This document shows positions 35,233-45,493 of a stretch of DNA of 64,000 nucleotides, piece by piece. The first letter of the stretch is position 1. Every line of letters begins with the position of its first letter. A program made the translations under genes and the position numbers. The stretch is taken from the NCBI GenBank assembly GCA_023663905.1, contig JAMPGO010000001.1, positions 517,286 through 581,285 of the forward strand, read 5' to 3'. This DNA is from Ruminococcus flavefaciens (GTDB lineage: Bacteria > Bacillota > Clostridia > Oscillospirales > Ruminococcaceae). The notes beneath the pieces were generated by a model. The model ran no database searches and had not been told where the DNA came from. It was given only the letters and a program-made list of their open reading frames with translations.

Positions 35233-35904
35233 CTATTTAACGGTTATACTACCCTCTGTGAGGTGGCTGAAGGTGTATTTTTCAAGCGACAGGTCCTCGG
35301 AGCTGTTGTGGAATCGGTCGGTATCCATATAGTAGAAGCCTATGGGATAGACCGTACCGCTTTCTGCGTCGTCGGGTATTTTCAGCTGGAATGTCGCAAT
35401 GTCGCCGTCAAGACCGTAGTCGTCCGCAAACATCTCCGCAAAGAAAAAACATCCCAGGTTATTTGATGTGAGTTCCACAGGCATATTCTCCGTCCAGAGC
35501 ATTGCCGTTGCGCCCGAAGAATACCTCGAAGCCTCGCCTCTTTCATAATCAACAAGGCTTTCCTCAACGTCAAGCATACTTACTTCAAGAACGTCGGGGA
35601 ATGTTATATGAATACCGCAGAAGCTCCAGTTTTTCTCGCCGTTTTCAACATAAACGGTAACGTCGGCATATTCTCCTGCCTTTGCGGTGGTGTTGCTGAT
35701 ATAAAGGCGAGGACCGTCCTCGGCAGCGATAATCTCGGTTGCAGGCTGGGTCTCCGCTTCGGAGGATTCTTCGGGCTGTGAAACGGAAACTTCACTGCTC
35801 ACGCTCTCGCTCTCACTGCTGTTATTCGTACCTCGGCAGGCTGTCAGCGATACAAGCATACCGACAGCCACGGCAAAAGCCGTTATTTTCCCGAATGAAA
35901 TCAT
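35233..35904 (-). CDS. Lipoprotein with a cohesin-like domain
   Basis: A 223-residue lipoprotein with lipobox LTAC (Cys23), a Ser/Glu-rich linker (about 25-62) and one domain (67-223). The domain has cohesin-like features: LYISNTTAKAGEYADVTVYVE at the start, FCGIHITFPDVLEVSML, then GDIATFQLKIPDDAESGTVYPIGF and a final TEGSITVK. Cohesins bind dockerins, and two dockerin proteins are encoded in this window (45494 and 58941). It could anchor one of them on the cell. Its ATG directly follows the clpE stop (TAAATG). The cohesin call is from pattern only and not from alignment. Confidence 0.62.
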   Translation of the reverse strand: MISFGKITAFAVAVGMLVSLTACRGTNNSSESESVSSEVSVSQPEESSEAETQPATEIIAAEDGPRLYISNTTAKAGEYADVTVYVENGEKNWSFCGIHITFPDVLEVSMLDVEESLVDYERGEASRYSSGATAMLWTENMPVELTSNNLGCFFFAEMFADDYGLDGDIATFQLKIPDDAESGTVYPIGFYYMDTDRFHNSSEDLSLEKYTFSHLTEGSITVK

Positions 35905-38238
35905 TTATTCCTTCTCCTTATTTGCGCCTGTAACGGTAATCTCATCGCCCTCTGACGATATGCTGATTACGTCCGTCTCAGATACTTTGTTGATTATAAT
36001 TTCGGCGATTCTGTCCTCAATTTCCTGACGGATAACACGACGTATATCTCTTGCGCCATAGGGCTTGCCGTAGGACTTCTTTGCAATCAGCTCAAGAGCC
36101 GTTCTGTCATATTCAAGCTCGATATTCTTCTCGGCAAGCGGTTCTTTCATCTCGTCAAGCATAAGTCCAGCAATATCGGCGAAATCCTTTTCCGCAAGCT
36201 GTCTGAATACAACAACCTCATCGATACGGCTGATAAATTCGGGACGGAGGAACTCTCGCAGACCCTTCATTGCCTTATCCTTGGAAATCTCATTCTCCGT
36301 GCGGTTGAATCCCACACCAATACTCTTGTCGGTTGAGCCTGCATTCGAAGTCATACAGATAATCGTATTCTCAAAGTTAACCGTTCTGCCGTGTGCGTCG
36401 TCAACCTTGCCCTCGTCAAGAATCTGCATAAGAATATTCATAACATCGGGATGTGCCTTTTCGATTTCGTCAAAAAGAATTACAGAATACGGCTTTCTGC
36501 GGACTTTCTCTGTAAGCTGTCCTGCTTCGTCATAGCCGACATATCCCGGAGGCGAACCAATCATTCTCGCAACAGAGTGCTTCTCCATATATTCAGTCAT
36601 ATCAAGGCGGATGAGCGGTTCTGTCGAATCAAAAAGCTCCTCCGAAATAGCCTTTACAAGCTCGGTTTTGCCGACGCCTGTAGGACCTACAAAGATAAAC
36701 GATGCAGGGCGACGGCGCTTGCTGAGCTGTACTCTTGTACGCTTGATAGCCTTTGCAAGAACAGATACGGCTTCATCCTGACCGAGAACACGCTTTTTAA
36801 GCGCTTCCTCAAGACGTGCGATTTTAAGAAATTCCGTCTCCGCAATCTTGCTTGCTGGGATTCCTGTCCAGAGTTCAACAACCTTTGTTATATCATCCTC
36901 GGTAACCTGAACATTCTCGGCAGCTTCCCTGAGATTTTCAAATCTGTCCTTTGCGTGAATAAGCTTGCTCTTTACCTCGGCAAGTGCCTGATAATCGGGT
37001 TCTGCCTGTTCGGAGAGATTCTTCTCCATACCTTCAAGCACGGAAATCTCCTTTTCGGTCTTTACATATTCAGCAAGCTCAGGTGAACGTATACTTGCGT
37101 GCGCACAGCCCTCGTCCATAAGGTCGATAGCCTTGTCGGGAAGAAAACGGTCTGTTATATATCTTTCCGAGAGAACAGCGCACACCCTGATAAGATAATC
37201 GGAAATCTTAACCTTGTGGTAGTTCTCGTAGTATTTTCTTATGCCCATAAGCACGTCAACAGTATCTTCAATAGTCGGCTCGGCTACTGTTACGGGCTGG
37301 AAACGTCTTTCAAGTGCGGAATCCTTCTCGATATACTTGCGGTACTCGCTGAACGTCGTTGCACCGATAACCTGAACCTCACCTCTGGACAGCGCAGGCT
37401 TGAGAATATTTGCGGCATTCATTGAACCCTCTGAATCGCCTGCTCCGACGAGATTGTGAACCTCGTCAATGAACAGAATAATATTGCCCTCACGCTTTAC
37501 TTCGTCAACAAGTCCCTTCACACGGCTCTCAAACTGTCCTCTGAACTGAGTTCCCGCAACAAGAGCAGTAAGGTCGAGAAGATACACTTTCTTGTCCATA
37601 AGATTGAACGGAACGTTTCCCTCTTCGATTCTCTGGGCAATACCCTCGGCAATAGCGGTTTTACCTACACCAGGCTCACCGATAAGGCAAGGATTATTCT
37701 TTGTACGGCGTGACAGAATCTGTATAACACGTGCGATTTCCTTGTCTCTGCCGATTATATTGTCAAGCTCGCCGTCGGAAGCCTTCTTTGAGAGATTGGT
37801 GCAGTAGCTTCCGAGGAATTTAAGCTCCTTTTTCTTTGCGGATTTCTTCTCCTTCCTGCCCTCTTTAGAGCCGAAAAGATTAGGCATTTCAAAATTCTTG
37901 CCGAAAGGGAATCCCTCTTCCTTGGCTTCTGACGCTTCGGGATTCGGAACGTCGCCCTGCACGGGATTTCCTCCGAACATATTAGAAATAAAATCAGGCA
38001 TAAGACCAGAACCTCCCATTTCAAACGAATCTCCGTCAAGCATATCCATCATCTGCTCCGAGAGATGTTCAATTTCGTCATCTGTAATACCGAGCTTTTC
38101 CATATAGTCCGCAACCTGCGGTATATTTCTCTCCTTTGCGCAGGTAAGACAGAGACCCTCGTTTTTCTTTTCATTGCCCTGAACCGATGTAATAAATACA
38201 ACAGCCGGTCTTTTTTTGCACGCACTGCACATTATCAT
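35905..38238 (-). CDS. clpE: ClpE-type AAA+ chaperone ATPase
   Basis: A 777-residue Hsp100 protein. The N-terminal zinc finger (Cys4, Cys7, Cys30, Cys33) is the hallmark of ClpE and is absent from ClpC. Two AAA+ modules follow: GEPGVGKT (187-194) with [12 protein letters not shown], and GPTGVGKT with the second Walker [16 protein letters not shown]-like coiled segment lies between them. The loop with VGF (SIGVGFNR) matches the ClpP-docking tripeptide. It unfolds proteins for ClpP. No CtsR box is visible upstream; it lies within a long co-directional run. Confidence 0.93.
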   Translation of the reverse strand: MIMCSACKKRPAVVFITSVQGNEKKNEGLCLTCAKERNIPQVADYMEKLGITDDEIEHLSEQMMDMLDGDSFEMGGSGLMPDFISNMFGGNPVQGDVPNPEASEAKEEGFPFGKNFEMPNLFGSKEGRKEKKSAKKKELKFLGSYCTNLSKKASDGELDNIIGRDKEIARVIQILSRRTKNNPCLIGEPGVGKTAIAEGIAQRIEEGNVPFNLMDKKVYLLDLTALVAGTQFRGQFESRVKGLVDEVKREGNIILFIDEVHNLVGAGDSEGSMNAANILKPALSRGEVQVIGATTFSEYRKYIEKDSALERRFQPVTVAEPTIEDTVDVLMGIRKYYENYHKVKISDYLIRVCAVLSERYITDRFLPDKAIDLMDEGCAHASIRSPELAEYVKTEKEISVLEGMEKNLSEQAEPDYQALAEVKSKLIHAKDRFENLREAAENVQVTEDDITKVVELWTGIPASKIAETEFLKIARLEEALKKRVLGQDEAVSVLAKAIKRTRVQLSKRRRPASFIFVGPTGVGKTELVKAISEELFDSTEPLIRLDMTEYMEKHSVARMIGSPPGYVGYDEAGQLTEKVRRKPYSVILFDEIEKAHPDVMNILMQILDEGKVDDAHGRTVNFENTIICMTSNAGSTDKSIGVGFNRTENEISKDKAMKGLREFLRPEFISRIDEVVVFRQLAEKDFADIAGLMLDEMKEPLAEKNIELEYDRTALELIAKKSYGKPYGARDIRRVIRQEIEDRIAEIIINKVSETDVISISSEGDEITVTGANKEKE

Positions 38239-38270
38239 AATTATTTTATCCTCCTGTTTAAGTATGTTAT

Positions 38271-39173
38271 TTACATTTCCAGCGTTAAATCATAGAAATA
38301 TCTGAATATAAAAGTCCTGTCAACAACGTCGTTGTTGAAAAACAGCATTTCATTGCTTCCCATTATCGCCCACAGACGGATTACAACCGCAACGGCAAAT
38401 ATCATAATACCGCCTGTTATGATTCCCATAAATCCGCCCGAAATATGCGAGACCGTACTCTCTGGGCTTCTCTCTCTTCTGCCTGTAAATGAATTTATCA
38501 CGGCAAGCAGTATGAGATACACCGCAATATAAATCAGGACAAAGCCTGTGAGACGGAAAATCGTGCCGTAAGCTTTCGCCGTATAGTTATCGGCGATATA
38601 GACCGAAGCATTATGCAGGCTTTCCTTGTCAAGCATAAGAAGTATGAGTTCCTGCATACCTGAGCTGTCGTTCCTGATTTCATTTCCTGCTGTCTCTCCT
38701 GCAAATTTATTCAGCGACTGGGTTATAATATCGCTAATCACCACAGCATAGCCCTCACGGACTTTCTCCAGCAGTACGGATTCATTTTCTTCGGCTTTCC
38801 GTGCATTGATATTGTTGATATAATTACACAGATTCCTGTCAAGGTCGCCGTCCGCTTCAAAAACATCCTCAAGCTTCTCCGTGCTGACTTTTATGAAATA
38901 TCCCATATTTTCAAGATAATCAGCATACTTCAAGGTAAAAGTATCGCTTCTGAGATTTTTTTCAATCTTCCTGACATTACTGCTTCTTATGGTATTTTTA
39001 TAAAGCTCCTGCGAGACTGTTCCGCTTACGGCAAACGATACAAACATGGCAACCGCACAGCTTATCGCTGTAAACGTACCTCTGAGGAAGCCTTTCTTCC
39101 CTGCAAGGAAGATACACACAAGCAGTACGGCGACTGCAATAACATCATAGAACCACCAAAATTCTGTTCCCAT
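38271..39173 (-). CDS. CvpA-like membrane protein
   Basis: A 300-residue protein with about four membrane helices. The start, WWFYDVIAVAVLLVCIFLAGKKGFLRGTFTAISCAVAMFVSFAVS, matches the CvpA pattern (a short first helix, then KKGFLRG). A long loop of about 100 residues is inserted between the second and third helices. CvpA proteins are linked to envelope stability and export, with no defined activity. It is co-directional with clpE (32-base gap) and the DUF5711 gene (17-base gap). Confidence 0.72.
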   Translation of the reverse strand: MGTEFWWFYDVIAVAVLLVCIFLAGKKGFLRGTFTAISCAVAMFVSFAVSGTVSQELYKNTIRSSNVRKIEKNLRSDTFTLKYADYLENMGYFIKVSTEKLEDVFEADGDLDRNLCNYINNINARKAEENESVLLEKVREGYAVVISDIITQSLNKFAGETAGNEIRNDSSGMQELILLMLDKESLHNASVYIADNYTAKAYGTIFRLTGFVLIYIAVYLILLAVINSFTGRRERSPESTVSHISGGFMGIITGGIMIFAVAVVIRLWAIMGSNEMLFFNNDVVDRTFIFRYFYDLTLEM

Positions 39174-39190
39174 TTCAACCTCCCGATTTA

Positions 39191-40357
39191 TCAGCTTTCA
39201 TAATTTATGCGGTCAATCTTGCTGAAGCTTTTGAGAAACACATAGTTTGAGCTTCTGACGAATCCCGTATATGAATCATTTACGGAAGCGGTTGAACGCA
39301 GGCTTCCTGTAAAATCATACGCAAGCACGGCATTCTGCGTCATAACATAGGCGAGACCGTCGTTTACAACAACATCAATAAGAGGTGTTTCAAAACTCAG
39401 GATAATGGGTTCAGTACCACCTCCGTCAAAGAGAGCCATAATATATCTTCGCCTGTCGTCGCTGTTGATTATAACCGCCGATTGTCCTCCGTCGCTCGAG
39501 CCGTCTGCCAAATCGCCGTCATAGCGGTAAAACGAACTTATCTGACCGCTTGTATCAACATATCCGCAGGCATCCATTCCAAGCACAAACGCTCCGCCGT
39601 CGTAGCCGTATACATTAAGCCCGAGCGTGTCAAGTCCCTGAGAAGTCCATTTTTCACCGCTTTCGGTAAATACAGCTTTCTGAACGGAAGTTACAATCGA
39701 ACCGTTCTCGGCATATATGTAACCTATGATACATCCACTGCTTTTATCCGTAAAGCTTATGTCGCTGACTTTCTGAACACATTTGCGCTCGTAGATTACC
39801 TCTCCACGGTCGTCATATACAGTAACCTCGCATTCGTAATTCTCCGACTTCGTAACAACCGCCGTATATCCCTCACTGCTGAGACGGGCGAAAATAATAT
39901 TTTCGTCAAGCTCTTTTGAATAGACAATGTCATTTCTGTCCTCAACGCTGAACCTGTTTCCGCTGTGTTCATAGATAAGAACCTCGTCGTCCACAGCACT
40001 CATCACTGCATTAGTATATGCGTGCTGACGTTTTTTAATTAATCCGCCCTCTTCGCTGTAGAAATAGATATAAGCGTCGCTGAGAACGACTAAATTACCG
40101 CCTGAACAGTCCGTTTGATAATTTACACCGCCGTTTATCTCAATCGGAAAATTTCCCTCCGCAAGTCTGCCGTCATTGACGATAGTAGTATACTGCTTGC
40201 CGAGTCCTCTCAGTTTCGGAAGCCACATTTCTTTAGTGAGATAAGCCGAAGATGCCAGAACAGCAATCACCATAAAAATGATAAGCCTGATAATCATTTT
40301 TCTCCGTTTTTTTCGTTTTTTAAGCTCAACCATATCATTCATATCATACATCGGCAT
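39191..40357 (-). CDS. DUF5711-like membrane-anchored beta-propeller protein
   Basis: A 388-residue protein with a basic cytoplasmic start (KKRKKRRK), one membrane helix (about 22-42) and an outer domain of repeated beta-strands (GGNLVVLSDAYIYFYSEEG, DDEVLIYEHSG, DGGAFVLGMDA and others) typical of a seven-bladed propeller. This matches the DUF5711 family of Clostridia. Its role is unknown; the position between truA and cvpA-like is shared with relatives as far as I know. Confidence 0.72.
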   Translation of the reverse strand: MPMYDMNDMVELKKRKKRRKMIIRLIIFMVIAVLASSAYLTKEMWLPKLRGLGKQYTTIVNDGRLAEGNFPIEINGGVNYQTDCSGGNLVVLSDAYIYFYSEEGGLIKKRQHAYTNAVMSAVDDEVLIYEHSGNRFSVEDRNDIVYSKELDENIIFARLSSEGYTAVVTKSENYECEVTVYDDRGEVIYERKCVQKVSDISFTDKSSGCIIGYIYAENGSIVTSVQKAVFTESGEKWTSQGLDTLGLNVYGYDGGAFVLGMDACGYVDTSGQISSFYRYDGDLADGSSDGGQSAVIINSDDRRRYIMALFDGGGTEPIILSFETPLIDVVVNDGLAYVMTQNAVLAYDFTGSLRSTASVNDSYTGFVRSSNYVFLKSFSKIDRINYES

Positions 40358-40395
40358 TGCTTTTTACACCCTCCTCAAATAGCTTGAAAAAATCG

Positions 40396-41130
40396 TCAAT
40401 AAAACACCCTGTTGAGATACAGACCGTGAGCCATAGCCGTTCTGCCTGCTCTGAGCCTGTCCCTCGCTTCGATAATGGCAGGTATATCATCGGGCGAAAT
40501 TCTGCCCTCGTTTATATCAATAAGCGTGCCTGCAATTATCCTAATCATATTATACAGAAAACCGTTGCCTTTTACAAGTATTATCACAGAATCTCCACTA
40601 TTTTCTATTTCAAGGGAATAGATTGTGCGGATTGTTGTTGAAACATTTGTACAGTCTGCACAGAAGCTCGCAAAGTCGTGAGTGCCGACAAAGAAGCGTG
40701 AAGCATATCTTGCCTTCTCAACATCAAATTTCCGCCTGTAGTGGTATTCCAAATCTGCGCCGAAAGGATTCTTTGATTCCGAGCAGTGCATTTTATAAAT
40801 ATATTCCTTGCCCTTGCAGTCGAAGCGTGCGTGAAAATCAAGCGGAACGTCCTCACAGCTCAGGATTGATATATCGTCGGGAAGCTCGCCGTTCACACCT
40901 CGGCAAAAACCGATGTTCCTGATACTGCTCTCCGTCTTTACATTAAAGCAGAACTGATTTGCGTGAACTCCTGTATCAGTCCTCGAACATCCCGTTATCG
41001 TCACCTTCTCGTTCAGTACCTTCGATACCGCCCTCTCCAGCACTTCCTGCACCGTCAGGGCATTCGCCTGTATCTGAAATCCGTGATATTTCGTCCCTCT
41101 GTAAGCCGTCATCACCTTCAGATTCCTCAT
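40396..41130 (-). CDS. truA: tRNA pseudouridine synthase A
   Basis: A 244-residue enzyme that makes pseudouridine at positions 38-40 of tRNA anticodon stems. It begins MRNLKVMTAYRGTKYHGFQIQ, and the catalytic Asp52 is in CSRTDTGVHA. GNGFLYNMIRIIAGTL is conserved near the C-terminus. The first 155 bases overlap the end of yfhO in another frame. truA commonly follows ecfT in Firmicutes, and here yfhO has come between them. Confidence 0.93.
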   Translation of the reverse strand: MRNLKVMTAYRGTKYHGFQIQANALTVQEVLERAVSKVLNEKVTITGCSRTDTGVHANQFCFNVKTESSIRNIGFCRGVNGELPDDISILSCEDVPLDFHARFDCKGKEYIYKMHCSESKNPFGADLEYHYRRKFDVEKARYASRFFVGTHDFASFCADCTNVSTTIRTIYSLEIENSGDSVIILVKGNGFLYNMIRIIAGTLIDINEGRISPDDIPAIIEARDRLRAGRTAMAHGLYLNRVFY

Positions 41131-43786
41131 CTGTATTCACCGCCTTCTTCTTTTTTAATATATTTTCAATAACCAGCGCTATAATAAGTGCCAGAAGAGC
41201 CTCTCCGCTGATAATAAGTCCGAGTGTGAAGCCGTCGGGAGTGTATTTCAGCACGATTTCGTGATTTCCTGCTCCGACTTCAACACCGAGCATTGAATCC
41301 AGCACCTTGAAAGTATCTGCCCTCTCGCCGTCAATCCATACCTTCCAGCCCTTTTCGTACGGAATCGAAAGATACAGCACGCCATTTTTCAGAGCATTTA
41401 TACTGCCCTTGATTTCAGTATCTGTAAATTCAGCAATTTCAAGCTGTTCGTCGGCAAGCTTCTCATAAGCACGCTCAAAGGCATTTGTTTTAAGGGCATA
41501 GCACATAAGCGTGTAGCTTCCTGTTTTGCGGTCATCGGCAATCTTGAACTCAACCTCCGATACGCTTCCTGCCTGACCGTTGCCCATAGGGAAAACTACG
41601 GGATAATCCTTGACGGAAACGGAATTATCGGCACTTATGCCGTCACAGCGTACATTTATACTCTCAAACGCACCGTTCCGTGCATAGCCGTATAAATACG
41701 AATCCTCCAGCCCTGCATAGCTGTATATAGCTCCTGCGGATTTGTCCTTGTCGGTAAGCCTGAAAGTATACGAGCCGTAAGCTGTCTTTGAGGCTTCAAG
41801 ATTATCATACGATACAAGATGTACAGGCTGTGCGGTAAAGATATTATCATCAATACCTGTTGCAAGCTTCATAACACTGTTCTGATATTCAAACGGATTT
41901 GAAGCTTCGCTTGCAGACAGCTCAAGAATACCGTCATCCATCATAAATCCCAGCGACAGCGGATATTTATTTTCATAAAGATACACATTTGCGCTGTGTT
42001 CCATACGCTCGAGATTATATTCGCTGTTGTTGAGCATACCGTTTTTGGAGATGATATAATCAAGCCCGAGAAGCATATTTACAACAGGAGTTGAATTTCT
42101 GTAGTAGAACCTGTTTCCTGCTTCGGAAGAGTAAAGTCCGAGATTTTTGAAAAGCCTTGTTACAGAAACATTCGCCGACGACGAAAACTGCGATACACCA
42201 TTATAGCCGTACAATGCACTGTCGTTGAGCGTGTAAGTCGAGGTCATTTCACAGCGGTAAAAAAGCGGATTATCCTTTTCACGCATTATGTCAAGGACTT
42301 CCTGAACGTTCTCGTTTGAAGCAGGATATGAATTATAGCTTGAACTTCCGACTTTTCCCACGCCTATTGAAGCGTTGGCAGTAAATTCAGTTATCACGAC
42401 AGCGCAGATAAATATATTTACTACCGCCCTTTTGATTTCCTGCTGTTTTACAGGTATAACCCTGACGGCTATGAAAATCAGGATATAGGCGACCGTTATA
42501 ATCAGCGAGCTTCTGAATGCCGTACTCATCTCAAATACTTTTCCGTCTTTTGTCGCCGTGTAGTAGTTAAGTCCGAACACAACGGCAGGTGCGATAATCA
42601 GCCAAGGGTACAGAATCAGCTTTTTATTGGTCATAACAGCATAAGCCCTGTAGCCTGCTGAAATCAGCACGAAGCTGAATATAAACGAGAATCTGTAGGG
42701 AAGCTGATTTGTTGCGTGAAAGCCGTGCCATATGAAATTAAGCATATTCATATTACAGCTTACGGCGATGAGTGCGAGCATAAAGAGGGTTGTTATTTTT
42801 TCACGGATTTTTATTTTCAGCGAGAAGAGAAATACTCCGAAAAGCGTTACGGCAAGCATTCCGCACGCAAAATTCGGCAGTCCCTCAATATTCGTGGGTT
42901 CATTGTATGAAATAAGATTCGCAAAAATATCCGCCCAGTTCTCATACCACGATACCGTCAGCGGAAATTTATTTTCCGCACTGTATGTCATTTTAAGCCC
43001 GAGATATGCAGGCAGGAGCATAAATGCCGAAAGACCTATGCTTATTACCGACGACAGCGCTATAATACCGAGCTTGCGGAAAAAATCCTTCACACCCTTG
43101 CCGTTTATTATAATACTTCCTGCGAACATAAAAATTGTGAATATACAGGTGAAGAATGCAATATAATAATTTGCGAGAAGCGACAGTGCAAGGGCAATGG
43201 TATACAGCTTCCACTTACCCTCACGGCATATCGCTGTAACACCCTGCATAACGAGCGGAAAGAGTGCGATAGTATCGAACCACATAACGTTCCAGTAGTA
43301 GCCGAGAGTGTAACTGCAAAGAGCGTACATAACCGAAAAGATTACTATGGACAGGTCTTTGCGATTGTAGGTATACCGCAGGAAACAGCTGAAAAACGCA
43401 CCGCTGAATCCTATTTTTGCCACAAGGATATATGTCAGGGAATCACGGATATGGTCGTCATCGAAGAAAACTGAAATCCAGTTCAGCGGACTGGCGGCAT
43501 AGTATGAAATAAGCGAGAGAAAATTTGTTCCCATACCGTTTTCCCACGAATACAGGAACGAACCGCCATCAAGAAGCTTTTCCCGCACTACACGGAAAAA
43601 CGGATAATACTGATGCCATAAATCAACAACAAGCATCTGCTGGTCGCCGAAAGGGTAAATGTTTTCGTCCCTGAAAGCCAGTAGCATTATAACCGACGGA
43701 ATAATAAACGAGAGGCAGAAATACAGCACACCGTTGTCATACAGCAATTTCACAGGTCTGCTGTTTCGTAGTTTCTTAAAATCCAT
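40976..43786 (-). CDS. yfhO: YfhO-family membrane protein
   Basis: A 936-residue protein with about 13 membrane helices, an N-terminal GT-C-like core (DLWHQYYPFFRVVREKLLDGGSFLYSWENGMGTNF) and a large outer domain (about 480-860) followed by a last membrane helix. In Bacillus YfhO is needed to glycosylate lipoteichoic acid. The charged, Gly/Glu-rich tail (about 885-936) is encoded over the start of truA; this tail is unlike the body of the protein. It lies 18 bases after ecfT. Confidence 0.85.
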   Translation of the reverse strand: MDFKKLRNSRPVKLLYDNGVLYFCLSFIIPSVIMLLAFRDENIYPFGDQQMLVVDLWHQYYPFFRVVREKLLDGGSFLYSWENGMGTNFLSLISYYAASPLNWISVFFDDDHIRDSLTYILVAKIGFSGAFFSCFLRYTYNRKDLSIVIFSVMYALCSYTLGYYWNVMWFDTIALFPLVMQGVTAICREGKWKLYTIALALSLLANYYIAFFTCIFTIFMFAGSIIINGKGVKDFFRKLGIIALSSVISIGLSAFMLLPAYLGLKMTYSAENKFPLTVSWYENWADIFANLISYNEPTNIEGLPNFACGMLAVTLFGVFLFSLKIKIREKITTLFMLALIAVSCNMNMLNFIWHGFHATNQLPYRFSFIFSFVLISAGYRAYAVMTNKKLILYPWLIIAPAVVFGLNYYTATKDGKVFEMSTAFRSSLIITVAYILIFIAVRVIPVKQQEIKRAVVNIFICAVVITEFTANASIGVGKVGSSSYNSYPASNENVQEVLDIMREKDNPLFYRCEMTSTYTLNDSALYGYNGVSQFSSSANVSVTRLFKNLGLYSSEAGNRFYYRNSTPVVNMLLGLDYIISKNGMLNNSEYNLERMEHSANVYLYENKYPLSLGFMMDDGILELSASEASNPFEYQNSVMKLATGIDDNIFTAQPVHLVSYDNLEASKTAYGSYTFRLTDKDKSAGAIYSYAGLEDSYLYGYARNGAFESINVRCDGISADNSVSVKDYPVVFPMGNGQAGSVSEVEFKIADDRKTGSYTLMCYALKTNAFERAYEKLADEQLEIAEFTDTEIKGSINALKNGVLYLSIPYEKGWKVWIDGERADTFKVLDSMLGVEVGAGNHEIVLKYTPDGFTLGLIISGEALLALIIALVIENILKKKKAVNTDEESEGDDGLQRDEISRISDTGECPDGAGSAGEGGIEGTEREGDDNGMFED

Positions 43787-43804
43787 AAATTCCGAACTCC
43801 TGAC

Positions 43805-44611
43805 TTATCTGATTATGATATTAACGGCTATTGCAGTGGCATAGAACAGAACTGTAACAGCAAGTGCGATGTAGTCTCTTGGTGCGGATTTAAGCTGTCT
43901 GAGACGTGTTCTGCCCTCTCCGCCGTTGTAACATCTGCACTCCATAGCCGTTGCAAGCTCGTCCGCACGTCTGAATGAGGATATAAACAGCGGAACTAAA
44001 ATTGAAATCATATTTTTCGCCCTCGTCATAAAGCTTCCCGTATCAATTTCCGCTCCTCTCGCCTTCTGTGCAGACATAATCTTGTCGGTCTCCTCAATAA
44101 GCGTGGGAATGAATCTGAGAGCTATGGACATCATCATTGCAAGCTCGTGGACAGGTACTTTAATCTTCTTCAGAGGCGACAGCAGACGTTCTATAGCGTC
44201 TGTGAGCGTTATGGGCGATGTCGTGTAGGTCAGAAGCGAGCTTCCCATAATAAGAAGCATTATTCTTATTATCATAAATACGCTGATATTTATACCGTCA
44301 ATAGTGATTTTAATAAATTTCCATTCAAAAAGCACGTCGCCTGTTCTTATGAAGATAATATTCAGCAGAGCTGTAATAAGCAGGAACGGAAAAATCGGCT
44401 TGAGACTCTTGAAAAACATCCTGAACGGTATCTTTGAAAGCAGAACTGCCATTATCGTGAAGAACGCACCCACAGCAAGGCAGATTATATTCTCGCCTGT
44501 GAAAAGCATAAGAATATACAGCAGGGTTATAATTATCTTGAATCTCGGGTCAAGACGGTGAATAAGGCTGTCGCCGGGAAAAAACTGACCTATTGTTATA
44601 TCCCTGAGCAT
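43805..44611 (-). CDS. ecfT: ECF transporter T component EcfT
   Basis: A 268-residue membrane protein with about five helices. It starts IGQFFPGDSLIHRLDPRFKI, typical of EcfT. The two coupling helices carry AQKARGAE and SFRRADELATAMECRCYNGG, which dock on the EcfA ATPases. It joins EcfA1, EcfA2 and exchangeable S components for vitamin or metal uptake. Its ATG follows the ecfA2 TGA directly. Confidence 0.93.
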   Translation of the reverse strand: MLRDITIGQFFPGDSLIHRLDPRFKIIITLLYILMLFTGENIICLAVGAFFTIMAVLLSKIPFRMFFKSLKPIFPFLLITALLNIIFIRTGDVLFEWKFIKITIDGINISVFMIIRIMLLIMGSSLLTYTTSPITLTDAIERLLSPLKKIKVPVHELAMMMSIALRFIPTLIEETDKIMSAQKARGAEIDTGSFMTRAKNMISILVPLFISSFRRADELATAMECRCYNGGEGRTRLRQLKSAPRDYIALAVTVLFYATAIAVNIIIR

Positions 44612-45469
44612 TCATATTCCTCCTTTCAGGCGGTTAAGAAGCAGATTTTCGGCATATTCAAGCGTATATACATCCTTGCCGAAATCGATTCCACGCTTTT
44701 TAAGCTCGATAAATACTTTCGTAATCTGCGGAACGTCAAGACCTATCTGCGAGATTTCCTCCGCACGGCTGAAAACCTTTTCCGTATCGTCATAGCAGAA
44801 CAGTCTGCCCTTATTCATAACAAGAATCTTGTCGGCAAAGCCTGCTATATCTTCCATACTGTGCGAAACAATCAGGACAGTATTCTTCACACGCTTGTGA
44901 TAAGCCTTGATATGGCTGAAAATCATATCACGACCCGCAGGGTCAAGACCTGCTGTAGGCTCGTCCAGAATAAGCACCTTCGGATTCATCGCCATAACAC
45001 CTGCGATAGCTACACGTCGTTTCTGTCCGCCCGACAAATCGAACGGCGAACGCTGAAGAAGTTCTTCTTTAAGACCGATGTCGTGAGCTGTTTCAAGTAC
45101 ACGCTTCTTGATTTCGGCATCGTCAAGACCCATATTCTTACAGCCGAAAGCAATATCCTTGTATACTGTTTCCTCAAAAATCTGGTATTCGGGATACTGG
45201 AAAACAAGTCCGACCTGAAATCTGACATCACGGATTTTTGACTTGTCCGCCCATATATCCCTGCCGTCAAGCAGAATTTTTCCCGAGGTCGGCTGTAAAA
45301 GTCCGTTGAAATGCTGTATGAGAGTTGATTTGCCCGAGCCTGTATGACCCATAACCCCAACCATTTCGCCTTCTTCTATTTTTAAGTTAACGTGGTCTAC
45401 AGCGGTTTTCTCAAAAGGTGTACCCTGACTGTAGACGTAAGTCAATTCCTGAGTTTCAAGGACTGCCAA
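44612..45469 (-). CDS. ecfA2: ECF transporter ATPase EcfA2
   Basis: A 285-residue ATPase with Walker A GHTGSGKST, signature LSGGQ (in FDLSGGQKRRVAIAG), Walker B VLILDEPTAGLDP and the H-loop in IVSHSMEDIAG. The TTG start at 45469 lies nine bases after AAGGAG and gives the usual N-terminus (M)AVLETQELTYVYS; the ATG at 45493 would place that site inside the gene. It normally follows ecfA1 directly; here an LRR-dockerin gene is in between. Confidence 0.92.
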   Translation of the reverse strand: MAVLETQELTYVYSQGTPFEKTAVDHVNLKIEEGEMVGVMGHTGSGKSTLIQHFNGLLQPTSGKILLDGRDIWADKSKIRDVRFQVGLVFQYPEYQIFEETVYKDIAFGCKNMGLDDAEIKKRVLETAHDIGLKEELLQRSPFDLSGGQKRRVAIAGVMAMNPKVLILDEPTAGLDPAGRDMIFSHIKAYHKRVKNTVLIVSHSMEDIAGFADKILVMNKGRLFCYDDTEKVFSRAEEISQIGLDVPQITKVFIELKKRGIDFGKDVYTLEYAENLLLNRLKGGI

Positions 45470-45493
45470 TTGTTTCGTCTCCTTTGCAAGCAA

